Of a stretch of DNA of 8,048 nucleotides, positions 1-4,344 are shown piece after piece (within the stretch, counting starts at the first letter, position 1; each line of letters starts with the position of its first letter). The stretch spans positions 1 to 8,048 of the forward strand of contig JAOTST010000058.1 of NCBI GenBank assembly GCA_029864785.1, in the 5' to 3' direction. Origin of the DNA: Chromatiales bacterium (GTDB lineage Bacteria > Pseudomonadota > Gammaproteobacteria > Thiohalomonadales > Thiohalomonadaceae). The notes beneath the pieces are model-generated. The model was not told where the DNA came from. It saw only the letters and a list, made by a program, of their open reading frames with translations, and did no database searches. The position numbers were made by a program, and so were the translations under genes.

Positions 1-1065
1 CGCAAGAAATGCGCTCTTTGATTGATTAGCAATATCGGCGCTCTCTTTGGCATTGGTTAGAGCCTTCTCAGTCTCTTTTTGTGTAGAGATATCTCGCCAG
101 GTACAGAATATGGCATATTCACCATTAAAGGGGATGCGGGTTAGATTGACGTCGACGGGGAATGACTCTCCGCTGCATTTTTTGTGGATCCAGTCAAAAC
201 GATTATGTCCTGTTTCATAGGCGATGCGCATCATCTCATCGGCCTTCTCCATTGATGGCTGTCCATCACTCTGTATAGGTGGAGAGAGTTCTGATGGATG
301 GGTGTGGGTTAGCTCATCCTCAGAGTTATATCCAAGTAGATTAACCGCAGCCTGATTCGCCATAACGAACTGTGTACCTGAGATTAGCCACATCGGATCC
401 TCTGATTTTTCAAACAGCAGGCGATACTTCTCTTCGCTTTCGTATAGCTCCTCTTCTCGTCGTTGAGCTTCGTAACGAAGCTTCAAATTCTCCATAATGT
501 TTTGATAGAAACGGTGACCACTAGCAATAAGCATGAAGGTATAGAGCAAGACAAGAGATCCCATTGAAATGCCGAGAGTGGTCTCTGTTAATAACAGACG
601 TAGGCTTAGCGGGATTAACATGAGCGTTAAAAAGAGGAGAATCGCGCGAAAATTGGGAGCGAGAGTGCTAGCGGATCCGGCGGTAATACCCGCAAAGATA
701 AATCCTAGAAAGGCCTGCAGGGCAATTGATTCTGATGGGAATAGAAGAATGGCTCCCGTGCCCCAAGTAATGGCAGAGAGGGTAAGCCCGAATAGGAATT
801 TATGTTCCCATTGGACTGTAGGGAAGGCCTCATCGGCAATACGATTAAATTGAGCACGGATAAACAGGCGATAGAGGAGGGTGCCGAGTAGCGCGACAAA
901 CCAAAATAGGAGTGTGGGTTTGGCGATTATTTCCCATAAGATAAAAATGAGGAATAGCGCGTTGAGAATGGCGGCAAACAAACTGCCCGGCAGTGGAGCA
1001 TAGAGTAGCTTGAGCTGCTCTCGCTTTATGGCGTCTTTTGTTGAGTTATTTAGGTGCTGTCTCAT
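1..1065 (-). CDS. Membrane PAS sensor, probable histidine kinase (partial, C-terminus beyond left edge)
   Basis: I translated this frame by hand; it reads open for 355 codons from an ATG at 1065 to the window edge. Residues 1-26 are polar. About six hydrophobic helices follow (roughly 28-48, 50-68, 90-108, 113-133, 139-158 and 164-184), with WGTGAILLFP and GITAG motifs seen in six-helix sensory regions of proteobacterial signalling proteins. A charged helix (190-212) leads into a PAS domain (213-328) containing FVMANQAA and ending WRDIS. The last residues, ALTNAKESADIANQSKSAFLA without its final Ala, are the usual linker just before a HisKA box (MSHEIRTP type), so I infer a sensor kinase, possibly hybrid; the catalytic part is not visible. 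The frame is open 22 codons upstream of the ATG with no other ATG, GTG or TTG, and there is no clear Shine-Dalgarno. A GGDEF/EAL output cannot be excluded but fits the linker less well. Confidence 0.85.
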   Translation of the reverse strand, partial: MRQHLNNSTKDAIKREQLKLLYAPLPGSLFAAILNALFLIFILWEIIAKPTLLFWFVALLGTLLYRLFIRAQFNRIADEAFPTVQWEHKFLFGLTLSAITWGTGAILLFPSESIALQAFLGFIFAGITAGSASTLAPNFRAILLFLTLMLIPLSLRLLLTETTLGISMGSLVLLYTFMLIASGHRFYQNIMENLKLRYEAQRREEELYESEEKYRLLFEKSEDPMWLISGTQFVMANQAAVNLLGYNSEDELTHTHPSELSPPIQSDGQPSMEKADEMMRIAYETGHNRFDWIHKKCSGESFPVDVNLTRIPFNGEYAIFCTWRDISTQKETEKALTNAKESADIANQSKSAFLA

Positions 1066-1201
1066 ATAGCCAAAGATAATATCAACTTTTGTACCTTTAG
1101 GAAGCGATTGCCGTGCAGGAAGTGTATTAATTTATCTAGATATACTAAAATAATGAAAATATATAAAAAACAGAAGAATTCGGTTTTGTGGAGATAGAAT
1201 A
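1066..1201. promoter_or_regulatory. Divergent AT-rich intergenic region with a palindrome
   Basis: This 136-bp gap lies between the divergent sensor gene and the motor operon, so promoters for both should lie here. The part from about 1125 to 1185 is strongly AT-rich. On the plus strand, TTGCCG (1108-1113) and TTATCT (1132-1137) are 18 bp apart and could be -35/-10 boxes; TATACT (1141-1146) is an alternative -10 without a good -35. A perfect 10-bp palindrome TATCTAGATA (1133-1142) overlaps these elements and could be an operator, although palindromes of this size also arise by chance in AT-rich DNA. No boxes are convincing on the minus strand. Confidence 0.4.
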
Positions 1202-2152
1202 ATGATCGACTACTCATGTAGTTATAGTAGGGGTGTACTTTATAGATTGCTACTGCTGATGATTGTGGCGAGCCTTCTGCTTATCCTTGGCGCACAACAG
1301 ATTAATCAACTCTATTTTGAGAATCAGATCACCTCCACAGGCCTCATAATCAATGGCTCGATTCTGGGTCTGTTTTTGCTTGGTATGATGAAAATTACCA
1401 TCACTCTATTTGAGTATCAGACCGAAGAGAAGGCGCTCTGTAGCTTTGCGAAAGCGATGAATGAAGGCAACCATCAGCCTATCGAAGATCTTGACCCAAG
1501 GCGTATTATTAACAAGCGTTATGGATTGATTCGCAGTATGAGTAAACGGAATATAGTGATTGACCACAGTGCTCTTGCATCAATTTTGGTGGCTAATGAG
1601 AGTACCCGCATAAGCTTTCCAAAGTTTATTCATAATATCCTTATTCTAAGTGGTGTTTTTGGGACGATTGTTTCGCTATCTATCTCACTGGTGGGTGCTT
1701 CCAATCTGCTCGCATCGGCCGATGCATTTAGTAATATGGGGGTCGTCATTCATGGTATGTCTACGGCACTTTCAACAACGATTACCGCCATTGTAAGTTA
1801 TGTCATATTTGGCTATTTTTACCTACGACTGACGGATGTACAGACGCGCCTTTTGAGTCGAGTGGAGGAGGTGACAACACTCTATCTGATTCCTCACTAT
1901 TCAGTGACAGGTGACTCGGTTTTAACACAGGTGGGTGGCTTAATTCGCACCTTACAGAAGGTTGCACTGACGATGCAGCATAGTCAAAAAGAGCACGCCG
2001 AGGCCGGCAAGGCACTGGGTGAAGTGGCTCAAACAATTAAAGAACAGATCGTACCAATGGGTGAGAGCATTCAAGGGATAAAATCGTTGTTGCATGAAGG
2101 TTTCCGTTTACCAGAACAGAGCGCAAGTGCTCCTGTAGATGAGCCTAAATAG
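1202..2152 (+). CDS. MotA/TolQ/ExbB-family proton-channel subunit
   Basis: This 316-residue protein has four predicted inner-membrane helices: about 12-34, 46-70, 142-168 and 178-208. A cytoplasmic loop of about 70 residues separates helices 2 and 3, and a polar, probably helical C-terminal tail covers 211-316. Helices 3 and 4 carry the family signature: GVFGTIVSLS (151-160) and GMSTALSTTITAIVSY (185-200), the Gly/Thr/Ser-rich pore helices of MotA, TolQ and ExbB. Members form pentamers around a dimeric MotB/ExbD-type partner and use ion flow to rotate. The topology is MotA-like, but I do not recognise flagellar MotA. It lacks the several-hundred-residue tail of ZorA. The ATG is well placed: GGAGA (1190-1194) lies 7 bases upstream. 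The stop is 9 bases before the next gene, whose product is the expected partner. The family call is firm; the function of this particular motor is unknown. Confidence 0.88.
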   Translation: MIDYSCSYSRGVLYRLLLLMIVASLLLILGAQQINQLYFENQITSTGLIINGSILGLFLLGMMKITITLFEYQTEEKALCSFAKAMNEGNHQPIEDLDPRRIINKRYGLIRSMSKRNIVIDHSALASILVANESTRISFPKFIHNILILSGVFGTIVSLSISLVGASNLLASADAFSNMGVVIHGMSTALSTTITAIVSYVIFGYFYLRLTDVQTRLLSRVEEVTTLYLIPHYSVTGDSVLTQVGGLIRTLQKVALTMQHSQKEHAEAGKALGEVAQTIKEQIVPMGESIQGIKSLLHEGFRLPEQSASAPVDEPK

Positions 2153-2154
2153 GA
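2151..2154 (+). promoter_or_regulatory. Shine-Dalgarno for the GTG-started partner gene
   Basis: AGGA overlaps the TAG stop codon of the upstream channel gene and sits 7 bases before GTG at 2162. It supports the non-ATG start and suggests that translation of the two genes is coupled, which would help fix their stoichiometry. Confidence 0.7.
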
Positions 2155-2161
2155 TTATCTT

Positions 2162-3097
2162 GTGAGTTCGGCCTTTATCGACCTTAGACAGAATCACCAC
2201 GCGGTAGATGGTGGAGCCAGTTTTTGGCCATCTTTTACCGATATCATGATGGTCATTGTAATGATCTTTATGCTTGCCAGCACCGTTCTCATGCTGCGAA
2301 ATTATGAGCTAGTTGAAGAGTTACGCTCAACGATTGCATCAGAGAAGAAGGCTTCTGAGCAGGCGCGTGTTGCAACCCAAACAAATGCCACTCTTGAGGA
2401 GCAGATTGCCCAAGCACAGCAATATATCTCAGAGTTGCGTATGCAAATTATGCAACGAAACGAGGCCAACAAGTTGCAAAATCAGATGCTGGATGAACGG
2501 GGTAAGCGCATTGAGAAGCTGACTGGAGTCAATGCAGATCAGGCCAAGTTGATTCAGCAACAAATTGTTATTGTCGGGCAGAATAAATCAGATCTTTCCG
2601 ATGAACGACAGAGGAGTGCAACACTGGAAAGTGATCTAGCCTTAAAGCGTAATGAATTGAGCGAATTAAATCAGCGCATACTCGTAATTGATGCACAGAA
2701 TAGTGACCAGAAGAAACAGTTGAATCTATTGTCGCAGCAATTTAAAGATTCAAATCAACAGATGATTCTGGTGCGTGGGGAGTATGAGCAACTTAAAGTT
2801 AGATACGATAAATTGGTAAAACCTGCGCGTACCACCAAGGGAAAATATGTTGTTGATATTCGTTATGAAAAAATAAAATCGGGTGTAAAGCGAATTCAAT
2901 ACAAGCGTCCAGATTGGAAGGAGTTTAAAACGGTGAGCTACAAAGAGCTGCATCAACAGCTCAATATTTTGAAGAAGAGCCATCCTAAAAGTCTCTATAC
3001 CAAAATTATTATCCCTGAAATTTCGGGGCTTTCCTATATCGAGGCATGGGACTTTATGCGTGAAATACTTGACCGTTACGACTATTACGGGCAGTAG
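2162..3097 (+). CDS. Single-pass stator partner with long coiled-coil stalk and ExbD/TolR-like C-terminal domain
   Basis: This 311-residue protein begins at a GTG and has a short cytoplasmic N-terminus. One membrane helix covers about 22-46, with WPSFTDIMMVIVMIFML; Asp27 is positioned like the ion-carrying Asp of MotB/ExbD/TolR proteins. Residues about 48-220 are rich in Gln, Glu, Lys, Arg, Leu and Asn with regular hydrophobic spacing, as in a coiled coil; I judged this by eye, not by computation. Residues 228-311 read as strand (VVDIRYE), strand (KRIQYKR), helix (YKELHQQLNILKK), strand (YTKIIIPE), helix (IEAWDFMREILDRY), an order like the ExbD/TolR periplasmic domain. There is no OmpA-like peptidoglycan-binding domain, unlike MotB and ZorB. 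The protein should be anchored in the inner membrane with stalk and tip in the periplasm. It almost certainly works with the preceding channel subunit. A specific name or substrate cannot be given. Confidence 0.75.
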   Translation: MSSAFIDLRQNHHAVDGGASFWPSFTDIMMVIVMIFMLASTVLMLRNYELVEELRSTIASEKKASEQARVATQTNATLEEQIAQAQQYISELRMQIMQRNEANKLQNQMLDERGKRIEKLTGVNADQAKLIQQQIVIVGQNKSDLSDERQRSATLESDLALKRNELSELNQRILVIDAQNSDQKKQLNLLSQQFKDSNQQMILVRGEYEQLKVRYDKLVKPARTTKGKYVVDIRYEKIKSGVKRIQYKRPDWKEFKTVSYKELHQQLNILKKSHPKSLYTKIIIPEISGLSYIEAWDFMREILDRYDYYGQ

Positions 3098-3113
3098 AAC
3101 ATCGGTAAATTTA

Positions 3114-3147
3114 GTTTCAATTGAGCAATGCTGATACAATCTGAAAC
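3114..3147 (+). terminator. Hairpin after the motor operon, possible weak terminator
   Basis: GTTTCAATTG (3114-3123) pairs with CAAT-C-TGAAAC (3137-3147), leaving one bulged C; AGC/GCT (3124-3126, 3130-3132) can extend the stem inside the loop. It begins 17 bases after the stop of the stator-partner gene. The stem is AT-rich and no clean T-run follows, so intrinsic termination would be inefficient. The 3' arm overlaps a promoter candidate, so the structure may not act as a terminator at all. Confidence 0.35.
3132..3140 (+). promoter_or_regulatory. Extended -10 promoter candidate for the diguanylate cyclase gene
   Basis: TGATACAAT matches the extended -10 form TGn-TAnAAT. No good -35 box is found at 16-18 bp, which is tolerated by extended -10 promoters. 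Transcription would start near 3147, giving a leader of about 70 bases before the ATG at 3216. The same 11 bases (CTGATACAATC) recur before glnE. Confidence 0.45.
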
Positions 3148-3162
3148 ATATTTCTCATAACC

Positions 3163-3206
3163 CCTGTGAGTCTTTTTACCTTGGTTCACAGGCATCACGG
3201 TAAGAG
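3163..3206 (+). promoter_or_regulatory. Possible H-type pseudoknot in the leader of the diguanylate cyclase gene
   Basis: CCTGTGA (3163-3169) is perfectly complementary to TCACAGG (3186-3192), with G3170-U3185 as a possible extra wobble pair. TTTTTACC (3173-3180), inside that loop, can pair in RNA with GGTAAGAG (3199-3206), using two G-U wobbles. Together these form an H-type pseudoknot with loops of roughly 2-6 bases. GGTAAGAG lies 9 bases before the ATG and is the only Shine-Dalgarno-like stretch there, so the fold could hide the ribosome site. It does not match a riboswitch class I recognise. Chance pairing is possible. Confidence 0.3.
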
Positions 3207-3215
3207 CGTTGCTGT

Positions 3216-4271
3216 ATGGAACAAATTACACTATTGGAGTCGGTTGTAGGGATTACCAGAGAGCGCGACAAAAAATCTCTGGAATACATGAGCATTGCGA
3301 CATTGCATAAATATCTGGATGCAGATGCGCTTATCCTTCTTCATATTTCTCCCGGCGGAACGTCAAAACAGTTATGTGAGACGATCTCTCTACCCATCGG
3401 TGCATGTCAGGACAGACTCAATGTGTCATCAAATGAGATGGGTAGATTGTGCATAGAGGCGGATGGTGAAATTGATAAATGTATTGTTGAGGGCGTTGAT
3501 CGTTCCGAAATATTTGATGATGGTTCGGTACGGCATCTTTTTCCGATTGGCCAACGTAAGGGCATAGACGCTCTATTGCTGGTTTATTGTAAACGTAACG
3601 ATGCTCAAAAGGATCGATTTACGCGTGCTTTTCTGGATATCTATATCAATTTTTTGAGTGTCGTGGATGACAATGAGCACGATACGTTAACGGGACTTCT
3701 TAACCGTAAAACATTTGATAAAAATATTGCGAAACTGATCGCAGATAATCCGGCACAGGTAAAACCTGGTGGGATTCGCGCTTCTGATATACATAATCCG
3801 GGTGATGATGAGAGCCAGGTTAGTCATTGGCTCGGTGTATTGGATATTGATCACTTTAAACTGGTGAACGATAATTTTGGGCATGTCTACGGGGATGAGG
3901 TGTTGCTGCTCTTTTCTGAATTGATGAGAAAAACTTTTCGTAGTAATGACATGCTATTCAGATACGGTGGAGAGGAGTTTGTGGTAGCCCTCTCTTCGGC
4001 TACTGAAGAGGTCGCGCTACGCGCTTTTAACCGCTTTCGGAAATGTGTGGGGGATTTTGATTTTCCTCAGGTCGGTCGAGTCACTGTAAGTATTGGCATC
4101 GTTCAGATACAACCTCAAGACCATCCATCAATGATTGTTGAAAAGGCAGATCAGGCCCTCTATTACGCAAAGGAGCATGGGCGTAATAGAGTTTGTAGTT
4201 ATCATCAACTGATTACTGATGGTTCTGTTATGGAACGTGAAGCAGCTAAAAATGATGTCGAACTTTTTTAA
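3216..4271 (+). CDS. Diguanylate cyclase with GAF-like N-terminal region and GGEEF domain
   Basis: This 351-residue soluble protein should convert two GTP to cyclic di-GMP. Residues about 10-150 (starting ITRERDKKSLEYMSIATL) look like the GAF-type sensory region common in proteobacterial GGDEF proteins; I see no membrane helix. The GGDEF domain covers about 155-330: DTLTGLLNRKTF (156-167), metal-binding DIDHFK (210-215), FGHVYGDE (221-228), catalytic GGEEF (251-255), and YYAKEHGRNRV near the end. RSND (242-245), five residues before GGEEF, matches the RxxD inhibitory site, so product feedback is expected. An Asn/Gly/Asp-rich stretch (about 178-204) between NRKTF and DIDHFK is longer than in minimal GGDEF domains. 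No EAL or HD-GYP domain is present. The ATG has only a weak ribosome site (GGTAAGAG), possibly inside a structured leader. It follows the motor operon but probably has its own promoter. The input signal is unknown. Confidence 0.92.
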   Translation: MEQITLLESVVGITRERDKKSLEYMSIATLHKYLDADALILLHISPGGTSKQLCETISLPIGACQDRLNVSSNEMGRLCIEADGEIDKCIVEGVDRSEIFDDGSVRHLFPIGQRKGIDALLLVYCKRNDAQKDRFTRAFLDIYINFLSVVDDNEHDTLTGLLNRKTFDKNIAKLIADNPAQVKPGGIRASDIHNPGDDESQVSHWLGVLDIDHFKLVNDNFGHVYGDEVLLLFSELMRKTFRSNDMLFRYGGEEFVVALSSATEEVALRAFNRFRKCVGDFDFPQVGRVTVSIGIVQIQPQDHPSMIVEKADQALYYAKEHGRNRVCSYHQLITDGSVMEREAAKNDVELF

Positions 4272-4277
4272 CCTGTT

Positions 4278-4312
4278 AGTAAAGCACAATATGAATCGTT
4301 CGCTCGCTTACT
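4278..4312 (+). other. Short imperfect inverted repeat between the cyclase gene and glnE
   Basis: AGTAAAGC (4278-4285) pairs with GCTTACT (4306-4312) with one bulged A and a 20-base loop. It starts seven bases after the cyclase stop codon and has no following T-run. It could be a weak terminator or simply chance; its 3' end touches the glnE promoter candidate. Confidence 0.2.
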
Positions 4313-4320
4313 GATACAAT
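4312..4320 (+). promoter_or_regulatory. Extended -10 promoter candidate for glnE
   Basis: TGATACAAT again matches TGn-TAnAAT and no good -35 is visible. Transcription would begin near 4327, leaving a leader of roughly 17-23 bases, a reasonable length for glnE. The identical 11-mer upstream of the preceding gene supports a shared promoter class. No sigma-54 -24/-12 site (GG-N10-GC) was evident to me in this gap. Confidence 0.45.
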
Positions 4321-4341
4321 CGACCGACGCTTTTATTATTC

Positions 4342-4344
4342 GGA
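4342..4344 (+). promoter_or_regulatory. Weak ribosome site favouring the second glnE ATG
   Basis: GGA lies 5 bases before ATG at 4350 and overlaps the ATG at 4344, for which no Shine-Dalgarno is visible. The protein may therefore begin at Met3 (MKLLPTSQEL), two residues shorter than the longest frame. The evidence is slight. Confidence 0.35.

Noticed and set aside
569..853. 94-codon plus-strand open frame
   Set aside because: It is antisense to the membrane-helix region of the sensor gene and its product is Arg-rich without recognisable features, as expected for a shadow frame.
1202..3097. Zorya anti-phage system (ZorA/ZorB)
   Set aside because: The channel subunit is too short for ZorA (no long cytoplasmic tail), the partner lacks the OmpA-like domain of ZorB, and no ZorC/ZorD/ZorE gene follows; the next genes are a cyclase and glnE.
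1202..3097. Flagellar MotA/MotB, TolQ/TolR or TonB-linked ExbB/ExbD
   Set aside because: The partner has no OmpA-like peptidoglycan domain, its stalk is far longer than in TolR/ExbD, and no flagellar, Tol or TonB genes are present.
2750..3139. 129-codon open frame on the minus strand
   Set aside because: It lies antisense to the stator-partner gene, which has a Shine-Dalgarno, coherent domain structure and operon context; the antisense product shows no recognisable domain.
3163..3206. Known c-di-GMP (GEMM-type) riboswitch before the cyclase
   Set aside because: The conserved GEMM core and its tetraloop/receptor helices are not present, and the leader is too short for the full aptamer.
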